Assembly: GCA_003132445.1 (NCBI GenBank)
Contig: PKXU01000201.1
Coordinates: forward strand, 1-64,000
Reading direction: 5' to 3'
DNA length: 64,000 bases
From: Acidobacteriaceae bacterium
GTDB lineage: Bacteria > Acidobacteriota > Terriglobia > Terriglobales > Acidobacteriaceae
Both the position numbers and the translations under genes were made by a program. The notes beneath the pieces were generated by a model. The model made no database searches and was not told where the DNA came from. It saw only the letters and a program-made list of their open reading frames with translations. Within the stretch, counting starts at the first letter, position 1. Each line of letters starts with the position of its first letter. Positions 9,101 through 16,949 of the stretch are shown here, in pieces.

Positions 9101-9583
9101 ATGACGCTACACACATTCCATCACGGACGCGCAGCAAAATCTTTCGGCGGCTTTACGCTCCTCGAGCTAATCGTCACCACCGCCATCCTCTCGATTCTCA
9201 CCATGATGGCCCTCCCGCTGGCGCGCGTCACGATTCAACGGGAGCGTGAAAAGGAACTCCACAAGGCCTTGTGGGAGATGCGCGACGCCATCGACCGCTA
9301 CAAAGACGGCGCCGACCGCCAGATGTTTCAGACCAAGGTCGACAGCGGCGGCTATCCTCCCGATCTCGATACGCTGGTCAAGGGCGTCGAGGCCCAGGGC
9401 GGCAAGAAAATTCGTTTTCTTCGTTCTATCCCTATCGACCCGATGACCAAAAGCACGGAGTGGGGCCTGCGCTCCATGCAAGATGATCCTGACTCCGACT
9501 CCTTTGGCGGGCAGAGCGTCTTCGACGTTTACTCCAAGTCGACCGGCACCGCCCTCGACGGCACGAAATATAAAGACTGGTAA
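9101..9583 (+). CDS. type II secretion pseudopilin (GspG-like), first copy
   Basis: Prepilin-like protein of 160 residues. A short basic leader ends in G before FTLLELIVTTAIL (prepilin peptidase site G|F with Glu at +5), followed by one hydrophobic helix and a globular domain ending in a GspG-like Ca-site region (DPMTKSTEWGL ... DVYSKSTGTALDG). It would be processed by the prepilin peptidase and assemble into the pseudopilus working with the upstream secretin. Its last codons (KDW-stop) are echoed by repeated DNA just downstream. No strong ribosome site precedes ATG 9101, so it may depend on upstream translation or on another start. Confidence 0.88.
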   Translation: MTLHTFHHGRAAKSFGGFTLLELIVTTAILSILTMMALPLARVTIQREREKELHKALWEMRDAIDRYKDGADRQMFQTKVDSGGYPPDLDTLVKGVEAQGGKKIRFLRSIPIDPMTKSTEWGLRSMQDDPDSDSFGGQSVFDVYSKSTGTALDGTKYKDW

Positions 9584-9646
9584 AGGAAAATATCAGGATT
9601 GGTAAGAATAGAAATATAAGGACTGGTAAGCATAAAGGACTGGTAA
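9569..9646 (+). repeat. four short tandem copies of the gene's 3' end
   Basis: The last 15 nt of the first pseudopilin gene (TATAAAGACTGGTAA, 9569-9583) recur in altered form at about 9590-9605, 9614-9629 and 9631-9646, each ending in GGTAA. The last copy abuts the ATG of the second pseudopilin. Looks like slippage duplication of a stop region. Confidence 0.75.
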
Positions 9647-10117
9647 ATGTTTCAGAACGTGAACCCGTTGCAGCACGGCGCGCCCGTATCTCGCGGTAGC
9701 GCGGCTGCGCGCCGGTTTGCGCGTCGCGGACTGCGATCCGTTCGCGGATTCACCTTGCTGGAACTGATGATCGTCATCAGCATCATCATGATCCTGATGG
9801 CGGTTGCCGTTCCCATGTACAACCAGTCCATCGTGCAGGCACGCGAATCCGTCCTTCGCTCCAATCTCAGCACTCTCCGCTCCGTCATCTCACAATACAC
9901 GCTCGACAAGCAGAAAGCTCCGCAGTCGCTCGACGACCTGGTCACCGCAGGTTATCTGCGCCAGATTCCGGTCGATCCCATGACCCGCGAAACCAACTGG
10001 GAAGTCGTGCAGGAAGATGTAATGCTAGCCGTCGATCAGCAAGACCCCGGTATCACCGACGTACACTCCGCCTCCAACGCCACCGCCACCGACGGCACCG
10101 CCTACAGCACCTGGTGA
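9647..10117 (+). CDS. type II secretion pseudopilin (GspG-like), second copy
   Basis: Prepilin-like protein of 156 residues with a long basic leader (about 33 residues, Arg-rich) before the G|FTLLELMIVISI cleavage region with Glu at +5, one hydrophobic helix, and a C-terminal domain containing DPMTRETNWEVV like its upstream neighbour. The two genes are paralogues: both end in a short D-G-T-x-Y/K-x-W tail. It should be a pseudopilus subunit in the same secretion apparatus. The motor ATPase and platform genes are not in this window. Start at ATG 9647, 63 nt after the first copy. Confidence 0.88.
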   Translation: MFQNVNPLQHGAPVSRGSAAARRFARRGLRSVRGFTLLELMIVISIIMILMAVAVPMYNQSIVQARESVLRSNLSTLRSVISQYTLDKQKAPQSLDDLVTAGYLRQIPVDPMTRETNWEVVQEDVMLAVDQQDPGITDVHSASNATATDGTAYSTW

Positions 10118-10130
10118 CATTTAGTTCTTA

Positions 10131-10192
10131 TCATGCTTGCGAGCAGTTGCCTCCGCGAAGCGAAGGCGACGCGCAGTTGAAGCATCCCTACC
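10131..10192 (+). repeat. dispersed repeat, copy 1 of 2 (GCGAGCAGTTGC family)
   Basis: About 62 nt, closely matched by 11092-11154 in the same orientation (shared blocks: GCGAGCAGTTGCC, CGCGAAGCGAAGGC, ACGCGCAGT, GAAGCATCCCTACC). It lies just after the second pseudopilin. The two copies bracket the gene at 10249-10977 as direct repeats. Confidence 0.85.
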
Positions 10193-10248
10193 GCACCGGG
10201 AAGTATGCGTAACGAGGCTAGTTTCCGACAACGGCGAACGGAGAAAAT

Positions 10249-10977
10249 CTACTCTGCGCCCTTAGCGCCTTTAGGCGGACGGTAACCTTCCGGGACGTCA
10301 AAGAAAACAGCATCCGGCTCCGTCCGCGAGATCTGCGTGACCGTCATCGTGACCGACCCAGTCCTTGGATCGCTATGTTTGATCATCAAATTGATGCGGA
10401 GATCCGCCGAGTACCAGTATTCGTCCGTAATCACAATCTCCGCGCCGGTCCCGCTACTCTCAGCCGGAATGGTCTGGGTCTGCCGAACTCCATGTGCGGA
10501 GACGCCCTCCATTTCACGAATGCCCAGGTCTTCCTCTTTCGCAAATTCGTTCGGCGGACCCTCGCCGGGGGGCGAGGCAAAGCGCAGCGTCGGCGGCTCC
10601 GTTGAAGGCGGATGATTCCCCGTCTGCGTCCAGAACATTTTCTTTTGCGGATCAAGATAGGTCGAAATCCGCGTCTGCGGATCAAATAAGTGGACCCGCA
10701 ACAGCTGCGGCGTCTCACTGCTCGATGCGGGCACCGCCGCCCTCGACTCGTTGTGGATGCGTCCCCGGCTGTCCCTCCCAATCTCGCGAATATTTCTGAA
10801 GTTAACGATAGACCCGTCACGGAGCACCCACGAGCGCTCCACTTTGACAACGCCGCTAAACGGAGCATTAGGGACAGGGGTTACAAAAATGTCTTGCGCC
10901 GAAGCACCCAGAACCCCGATGCCAACGGCCAGCAGAAACGCAAACCAGACAGCAGTGAAAGAGAATCGCCAATGCAT
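10249..10977 (-). CDS. secreted protein of unknown function
   Basis: A 242-residue protein with a signal peptide (MHWRFSFTAVWFAFLLAVG, cleavage after about residue 28), then a beta-rich domain with no catalytic motif that I recognise. It contains phrases such as RTWVLRDGS-like and SDPRTGSVTMTVTQ, suggesting an outer-membrane lipoprotein-carrier-like or immunoglobulin-like fold, but this is a guess. I start it at ATG 10977 because GGAGGG lies 5 nt upstream; a longer in-frame version from 11037 lacks a ribosome site. It is bracketed by two copies of a 62-nt direct repeat. Confidence 0.7.
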   Translation of the reverse strand: MHWRFSFTAVWFAFLLAVGIGVLGASAQDIFVTPVPNAPFSGVVKVERSWVLRDGSIVNFRNIREIGRDSRGRIHNESRAAVPASSSETPQLLRVHLFDPQTRISTYLDPQKKMFWTQTGNHPPSTEPPTLRFASPPGEGPPNEFAKEEDLGIREMEGVSAHGVRQTQTIPAESSGTGAEIVITDEYWYSADLRINLMIKHSDPRTGSVTMTVTQISRTEPDAVFFDVPEGYRPPKGAKGAE

Positions 10978-11091
10978 AAGCGCCCTCCATCGACGTTCGG
11001 ACCCGGACGTTCTTACGCGAAAAGAATACACCGCCATCCAAGCGGCGGCAATAAAGTATGCAGCAATAAAAGATGAACCAGCACCCGCCTG

Positions 11092-11154
11092 TCATGCTGA
11101 GCGAGCAGTTGCCGTCGCGAAGCGAAGGCAACGCGCAGTCGAAGCATCCCTACC
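11092..11154 (+). repeat. dispersed repeat, copy 2 of 2 (GCGAGCAGTTGC family)
   Basis: Direct copy of the repeat at 10131-10192, differing at only a handful of positions. It is located upstream of the secreted-protein gene (10977) and downstream of the TonB-domain gene on the minus strand. Confidence 0.85.
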
Positions 11155-11271
11155 TAACCTGTTTTCGCGATCTGAGGGACGAGACGGGAACTGTTAATCG
11201 GAGGAGCGCTGAGTGTAATCGCCGATAGTGCCAACTACACTTCTCCACTCCGAATCTTGGGAGGACGTGAA

Positions 11272-11925
11272 CTAATGGTACAGGTGGAAGTTGACGCTGA
11301 CCTCAATGGGCCACTCAACCGGCTGGCCATCCTTCAGTGCCGGCTTGAATCGCCAGCGCTGAACCGCTTCTATTGCCTTTGCGTCGAAGTCTTTGTCCGT
11401 AGAAGACACAACCCTAACGTCATGAGGCACACCATCAATGCCGACCACCAGTCCTATCGACACGTACCCCTCCTTCTTGGCCAAACGTGCTGACGGAGGA
11501 TAATCCGGCCCAGGCGCAAACACTTGACTTGGTGGGTGATTCTCTGCTCGGTCTGGTTCCGTCGGGGCCTTGCACACTGGAGCTGGTCCAGCTTCGATGT
11601 CGAGTGGCATAAATTGCTCGGGTTTCTGCGACGCGGCACCGCTCTTTATGAAGCGCGTGATTCCATCCGAGTTGACTACCTTCAGCCACAATCCCGACTC
11701 TGAAACCACATCCAACTTCTCCCCACACGAAATATTCCCGACGGGAAACTTCAGGCAAGGGTCAAGGAAAACAGGCACGGAATGCTCAGGCTTATCGCTG
11801 GCACAATAGACGTAGCCCACGAGTGGAGGCTTTTTAGTCTGTGCCCAGTCACCCGACACCATCATAGAAACGAACAAGAATAGGAAGGCCCATCTGTTCA
11901 GACGCATACGAGCTAAACGCTGCAT
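11272..11925 (-). CDS. secreted protein with TonB C-terminal domain
   Basis: A 217-residue exported protein. After a signal peptide (about residues 1-29) comes a Cys-containing SH3-like segment (residues 35-95, with SGLWLKVVNSDG), a Pro-rich spacer, and a C-terminal TonB-like domain (about residues 135-217: PSARLAKKEGYVSIGLVVG ... AIEAVQRWRFKPALKDGQPV) as seen in 'energy transducer TonB' proteins. It lacks the usual N-terminal membrane anchor plus long proline arm of true TonB, so it may be a periplasmic partner rather than an energy transducer. Start at ATG 11925 is supported by AGGAGG 5 nt upstream. Confidence 0.82.
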   Translation of the reverse strand: MQRLARMRLNRWAFLFLFVSMMVSGDWAQTKKPPLVGYVYCASDKPEHSVPVFLDPCLKFPVGNISCGEKLDVVSESGLWLKVVNSDGITRFIKSGAASQKPEQFMPLDIEAGPAPVCKAPTEPDRAENHPPSQVFAPGPDYPPSARLAKKEGYVSIGLVVGIDGVPHDVRVVSSTDKDFDAKAIEAVQRWRFKPALKDGQPVEWPIEVSVNFHLYH

Positions 11926-12439
11926 ATGTGCCTCCTATCGCAACATTCTAGAACACATCGAGGATTCGAATTCGCGGTATGTTGGTGAAACATCTCTATT
12001 ACACTCATCAACAACCGAATCGCCGTATTATCGGACCAAAGGGCCTGAATTTGCCTCAGGCTGGCCCACCTCCTGAAGATCACAATTGTAGATGCTCCGA
12101 GAACCCCTTCGCCCGCTACACTTTTCCACAGCCCATTATGTGACGAACAACCTTTACTGAGAATTCAGAAAATGCGAAATTGGGAATATGCGCGACCATG
12201 CCACAGCCTCTTCCACAAAACGTTTAAACTGCCGCGCTAACTCCTTATTCCCGAAGATTTTACGGGTAACTCATTTCGAATCAACATTTTGCCCGGATCA
12301 ATTCGACCGCCAAGTCAACAACTCCTTTAAATCCAGGAATTTAGCCCTTGGATATCAAAAAAAAATAAACCCAGGTATCGCGACGAACGCGCGCGAACGC
12401 AAAGTTGTCCGCGCCTCCATCGAGCAGTAACATCTACTC
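11926..12439. other. 514-nt noncoding gap before hutU
   Basis: No supported coding frame. A relatively A+T-rich stretch between divergent genes. Its right part (12119-12300) shares several sequence blocks with 46480-46700, listed separately as a diverged repeat. A poly-A run of nine lies at about 12357-12365. I see no recognisable promoter consensus or operator for hutU. Confidence 0.5.
12119..12300 (+). repeat. diverged noncoding repeat, copy 1 of 2
   Basis: Blocks shared in the same order with 46480-46700: CTTTTCCACAGCC, GTGACGAAC-ACCTTTACTGAG, TCCTTATTCC-GAAGATTTTA, and a TTTTxCCCGG block further on. The intervening sequence has diverged and differs in length. No ORF is conserved between the copies. 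Confidence 0.6.
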
Positions 12440-14113
12440 ATGCCCGTTGAAACGGAAATCCAAGCTCCAGTTTCCATCCGCGCTCCACGCGGCAGCGCCA
12501 TCACTTGCAAAGGGTGGCAGCAGGAAGCTGCCATGCGAATGCTGATGAACAATCTCGACGAAGAGGTTGCCGAGCGTCCCAGGGATTTGGTGGTTTACGG
12601 CGGCACGGGTCGCGCCGCGCGCAGTTGGGAAGCCTACCATGCCATCGTCGCGACGCTGAAAAATCTCGCGAACGACGAAACTCTGCTGGTGCAATCGGGC
12701 AAGCCCGTGGGCGTATTCAAAACCCACGATCACGCGCCGCGCGTCCTGATCGCCAATTCAAATCTGGTCGGCCACTGGTCCAACTGGGAAAAGTTCAACG
12801 AACTCGAACGCGCCGGTCTCATGATGTATGGACAGATGACCGCCGGTTCGTGGATCTACATCGGCTCGCAAGGAATTGTGCAGGGCACGTTCGAAACATT
12901 TTCGGCGGCAGGCGAGAAACATTTTGGGGGCGATCTCGCCGGCAAGCTGATTGTCAGCGGCGGCATGGGCGGAATGGGCGGAGCGCAGCCCATGGCCGCC
13001 ACTATGACCGGCGCGGCTTTTCTGGGAATTGATGTCGATCCCGATCGCATCAAGAAGCGCCTGAAGACCGGCTATCTCGATTTCATGGTCAACACGCTAG
13101 ATGAAGCGTTGCGCATTCTGAAAAACGCCGTCCGCAAAAAAGAAAATGTTTCCGTCGGGCTGGTCGGAAATTGCGCCGACGTGATTCCGGAACTGGCCGA
13201 ACGCGGTGTCGTTCCCGACATTCTGACCGATCAAACTTCCGCGCACGATCCGCTGAACGGGTACGTCCCCAATGGCATGAGCCTTTCAGAGGCGGTCGAG
13301 TTACGTAAAAACGATCCGCAGGCCTACCAGGAAAAGTCGCTCGACGCCATCGCCCGCCACGTCGAAGCCATGTTGCGCCTGCAGAAGATGGGCTCAGTCA
13401 CATTTGACTACGGAAATAACATCCGCACCTTCGCCTTTCAGCGCGGCGTCAAGAACGCCTACGATTTTCCAGGATTCGTGCCGGAGTACATTCGTCCGCT
13501 GTTTTGCGAGGGCCGCGGACCGTTCCGCTGGGTCGCACTGTCGGGCGAACCCTCCGACATTCACGTGACTGACGATCTGGTGCTGGAGCTGTTTCCTGAA
13601 GACCGCACCCTGCGCCGCTGGATCGATCTCGCGCGCAAGCGCATCAAGTTTCAGGGATTGCCCGCGCGCATCTGCTGGCTGGGTTACGGCGAGCGCGCGC
13701 AGTTCGGATTGGCGATCAACGATCTCGTCAAGAACGGCAAGATCAAGGCGCCCATTGTGATGGGTCGCGATCATCTCGACTGCGGTTCGGTAGCGTCGCC
13801 GTTTCGCGAAACCGAAAACATGAAAGATGGGTCCGACGCAGTGGCCGACTGGCCGCTGCTCAATGCCCTGCTCAACACTGCCGCCGGCGCATCTTGGGTT
13901 TCAATTCACAATGGCGGCGGCGTCGGTATCGGCTACTCCCTCCACGCCGGCCAGGTCACCGTTGCCGACGGTACTGATGAAATGGCGAAGCGCATCGAGC
14001 GCGTGCTGACCGCTGACCCGGGCACCGGCGTCATGCGCCACGCCGACGCGGGCTACATCGAAGCAAAACAATTCGCCAAGAAAGCCGGCGTGAAAATACC
14101 GATGCAAACCTGA
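12440..14113 (+). CDS. hutU: urocanate hydratase
   Basis: Urocanase, the second step of histidine degradation, adds water to urocanate to give imidazolonepropionate using a tightly bound NAD. The 557-residue product has normal length. It shows the NAD-binding glycine-rich stretch [20 protein letters not shown], the family segments [27 protein letters not shown] and [13 protein letters not shown], and [11 protein letters not shown] in the catalytic C-terminal part. Start ATG 12440 has no strong ribosome site nearby. The next hut gene on the same strand, hutI, is separated from it by a xylanase gene on the opposite strand, so the pair is not a simple operon. No hutH is visible. Confidence 0.96.
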   Translation: MPVETEIQAPVSIRAPRGSAITCKGWQQEAAMRMLMNNLDEEVAERPRDLVVYGGTGRAARSWEAYHAIVATLKNLANDETLLVQSGKPVGVFKTHDHAPRVLIANSNLVGHWSNWEKFNELERAGLMMYGQMTAGSWIYIGSQGIVQGTFETFSAAGEKHFGGDLAGKLIVSGGMGGMGGAQPMAATMTGAAFLGIDVDPDRIKKRLKTGYLDFMVNTLDEALRILKNAVRKKENVSVGLVGNCADVIPELAERGVVPDILTDQTSAHDPLNGYVPNGMSLSEAVELRKNDPQAYQEKSLDAIARHVEAMLRLQKMGSVTFDYGNNIRTFAFQRGVKNAYDFPGFVPEYIRPLFCEGRGPFRWVALSGEPSDIHVTDDLVLELFPEDRTLRRWIDLARKRIKFQGLPARICWLGYGERAQFGLAINDLVKNGKIKAPIVMGRDHLDCGSVASPFRETENMKDGSDAVADWPLLNALLNTAAGASWVSIHNGGGVGIGYSLHAGQVTVADGTDEMAKRIERVLTADPGTGVMRHADAGYIEAKQFAKKAGVKIPMQT

Positions 14114-14172
14114 CACGACGTGTGCGAACCGCAGAGGGTCTCGCGCAAAAATTGCAATCTTCGTGGGAACTC

Positions 14173-15354
14173 TTACTTCGTCAGCGCGTCGTGCACGGCT
14201 TCGTATGCGGGCTTCTTTTGATACTTGTCATCCCACAGCAGCGCCCATCCCTGGCCCTTATAGAACTGCGAAATCCAGGAGTGCTTGTCCGTGAATCCCC
14301 AGGTTTGCAGCACCTTGCATGCGGGTTGGTGCACGCAGAGTGTCGTGATCTCGCCGTAGAGTTTTGCCTGGGCATTTAGCGATGCTTCGCTGTCATCGTT
14401 GAGGCGTATATCGAGCTCGGTGATATGCAGCACAAGCCCAAGCTCGGCGAACCGCTGCAGGTTTTTCTCGTAGGACTTCAATTTTGCGGGATCGTCGAAC
14501 TTCAAACTGATGTGAGTCTGAAAGCCCACGCCGTCCATCGGCACACCGCGCTGCTTGAAATCTTTCGCCATCGCATAAATAGCGTCTGATTTTTTGTTGA
14601 GCACTTCCGCGTCGTAATCGTTATAGAACAATTTCGCCTGCGGGTCCGCTTCCCGCGCCCAGCGTAGCGCCTGCTCGATATACTTCGTTCCGTCGCCCGC
14701 GCCGATTCCCGGTTGGTCGAACCAAATCGTATGACGCATGCTGCCGTCGTCATTGAATGCTTCGTTCACCACGTCCCACGCATAGACCTTCGAAGCGTAG
14801 TGCCCCATCACGGTGTGAATGTGTTTCTGCAAAATTGCGGCCAGCTGTGGAGCGGTGTAATTGCCGTTCTTTACCCAATCCGGCACTTGATTGTGCCAGA
14901 CCAGAGTGTGCCCGCGCACCTGCATGTTGTGGCTTTGTGCAAATGCGACCAACTTGTCTGCGCCGGCGAAACTATAAGGATTAGGATCGCTATCGGGCCG
15001 CGGATGTATCGGACCAAATTTCATTTCATTCTCCGGCTGCAGTTGGCTGAATTCCGAGCCGAGAACTGCCGCGTATTCGCTTTCGGCAAGGTTAGCGGAA
15101 GCGGCGGCAGCGCCGATCATAATATGCCGCGGCTCGCCGGCTGCGCGCAGTGTGGTCCCCGCGACAGAAGTGTGCACCTTCAGCGTCGCTATTCCGGATT
15201 GAAAAGCGATTCCCGACAGCAGCGCTGCAAAAGCGGCGCAGCATGTTATGCACGGGCGAAACTGAGTTGAACATCCAGGTGAAGATTGTTGGCCGGGCAA
15301 TTTATGGCTGATCGACTTTTGACTATTCACAGGAAACCTCAACTTCCCCATCAT
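14173..15354 (-). CDS. endo-1,4-beta-xylanase (GH10)
   Basis: Glycoside hydrolase family 10, a retaining endo-xylanase that cuts xylan backbones. In the 393-residue product the acid/base Glu is E198 (WDVVNEAFND) and the nucleophile is E313 (ITELDIRL). HNMQVRGHTLVWHNQVPDW is the typical strand-3 region. The N-terminus (about residues 30-55) has a hydrophobic stretch with two adjacent Cys (CITCCAAFAALLSG), consistent with export, perhaps as a lipoprotein. It stands alone between hutU and hutI on the opposite strand. A single-domain enzyme with no carbohydrate-binding module. Confidence 0.95.
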   Translation of the reverse strand: MMGKLRFPVNSQKSISHKLPGQQSSPGCSTQFRPCITCCAAFAALLSGIAFQSGIATLKVHTSVAGTTLRAAGEPRHIMIGAAAASANLAESEYAAVLGSEFSQLQPENEMKFGPIHPRPDSDPNPYSFAGADKLVAFAQSHNMQVRGHTLVWHNQVPDWVKNGNYTAPQLAAILQKHIHTVMGHYASKVYAWDVVNEAFNDDGSMRHTIWFDQPGIGAGDGTKYIEQALRWAREADPQAKLFYNDYDAEVLNKKSDAIYAMAKDFKQRGVPMDGVGFQTHISLKFDDPAKLKSYEKNLQRFAELGLVLHITELDIRLNDDSEASLNAQAKLYGEITTLCVHQPACKVLQTWGFTDKHSWISQFYKGQGWALLWDDKYQKKPAYEAVHDALTK

Positions 15355-15468
15355 CGTCTTTCCGTCGATGTTAGGCGCATTGCAAAACTCTGTACAGCCG
15401 CAGCAGGTGAATCTGTTGATGCCTGCCGATTGATCGTGTGATCGACTGCCCTGCTAGACTAAAAGTGT

Positions 15469-16815
15469 GTGACTACTTCGAAACCTAGCTCTGCAAAACC
15501 TGGCTCTGCAAAACGTAGCTCTTCAACTTCTGGATCCGACGCGCCACGCGCAATTTTGTTGATCAACATTGGGCAGCTTCTCACGCTGCGCGCGGCATTC
15601 CCTGGAGCCGGCCCGCGTCGCGGATCGGAACTGAACGAACTGGGTATCATCAAAGATGGAGCCGTACTTTGCCTCGACGGCAAGATCGTCTCCGTGGGAG
15701 CCACCAAAGATGCTCTGCGCGACTCATGGGTCAAGCAAAATCGACGAAGCCTGGTGGAGGTCGATTGCGCAAACAAAGTTGTGCTTCCCGGTTTCGTGGA
15801 CTCGCACACGCACCCGGTCTTCGTGAATCCGCGGCTGGTGGATTTTGAGAAGCGCATTGAAGGCTTGTCCTATGAAGACATTGCCGCTGCGGGTGGCGGC
15901 ATTCGCTCGAGTGTGGAGACTGTTCGCAAAACTCCGAAAGCCGCGCTGGCGGCGAAAGTCACGACGGCGCTGAAACAGATGGCGGCCTTCGGCACGACCA
16001 CGGTGGAAGCCAAGTCGGGCTACGGGCTGTCGGTTGTATCAGAAATCAAGTCGCTGGAGGCGATCCGCGACGCAGCATTAAACTGGCCCGGAACGCTCGT
16101 GGCGACGCTTCTCGGAGCCCACGTCGTTCCAAAAGAATTTCAAGGCTGCTCACAAAAATATGTTGAGATCGTCTGTAAAGAGATGATCCCGCTGGTGGCG
16201 AAGCGGAAGCTTGCCCAGTTCGTGGACGTATTCTGCGATCAAGGCGCATTCACTGCCGGAGAAACCCAGCAGATTTTTGTGGCCGCGGAGAAGAGCGGTT
16301 TGAGCGTTCGCGCTCATATGGGACAGCTTTCAGAAATCAGGATCTCTCAGTTCTTGCGTTTCAATCCGGCGTCATTGGATCACATGGACCACGTGAACGA
16401 AGGCGATATTTCGCAGCTGGCCAAGAGCAACACGGTCTGCACATTGCTGCCCGGAGCAAATTATTTTCTCGGCCTGAATGAATATCCGAACGCGCGGCGG
16501 TTGATCGATGGCGGCGTGCCAGTCGCTCTGGCGACCGATTACAATCCCGGCACCTCGCCCACTCTCAGCATGCCAATGGCAATGTCGCTGGCTTGTACTC
16601 ACATGAAGATGTCACCCGCGGAAGCTGTGGCAGCGGCCACAGTCAACGGAGCGTGGGCTTTGCGCCTCGGCGACCGGAAAGGCAGCATCGAACCCGGCAA
16701 GGACGCCGATCTCGCCATGTTTGACGTCGAAGATTACCGCGAGATTCCATATTGGTTCGGCGGCAATCACTGTGCGGTAACATGGTTGAATGGCGTGGTC
16801 GCATCGCGTGCGTGA
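15469..16815 (+). CDS. hutI: imidazolonepropionase
   Basis: Amidohydrolase-superfamily enzyme opening imidazolonepropionate to formiminoglutamate, third step of histidine degradation. Metal-binding HTH is at residues 113-115 (DSHTHPVF); later ligands fall in GAHVVPKE, RAHMGQLS and ATDYNPGT. It starts with GTG. The product (448 aa) is longer than usual because of an N-terminal extension of about 25 residues rich in Ser, Lys and Pro (KPSSAKPGSAKRSSS), encoded by a small DNA repeat around CTCTGCAAAACCTGG. The real start might lie inside this extension, but no better start codon with a ribosome site is obvious. Confidence 0.93.
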   Translation: MTTSKPSSAKPGSAKRSSSTSGSDAPRAILLINIGQLLTLRAAFPGAGPRRGSELNELGIIKDGAVLCLDGKIVSVGATKDALRDSWVKQNRRSLVEVDCANKVVLPGFVDSHTHPVFVNPRLVDFEKRIEGLSYEDIAAAGGGIRSSVETVRKTPKAALAAKVTTALKQMAAFGTTTVEAKSGYGLSVVSEIKSLEAIRDAALNWPGTLVATLLGAHVVPKEFQGCSQKYVEIVCKEMIPLVAKRKLAQFVDVFCDQGAFTAGETQQIFVAAEKSGLSVRAHMGQLSEIRISQFLRFNPASLDHMDHVNEGDISQLAKSNTVCTLLPGANYFLGLNEYPNARRLIDGGVPVALATDYNPGTSPTLSMPMAMSLACTHMKMSPAEAVAAATVNGAWALRLGDRKGSIEPGKDADLAMFDVEDYREIPYWFGGNHCAVTWLNGVVASRA

Positions 16816-16949
16816 AGCTTTATCGCGCCGTCGCGCGTATTGGTGTTGAGTGCAGCATACGCACGCGCGCGAGGTACGTTAGAAATCCACGTTCCACAAT
16901 AAGGAAGCACTTTAAAGAATCAATTCGACCCTATCTCCCGAGGAGAAAT

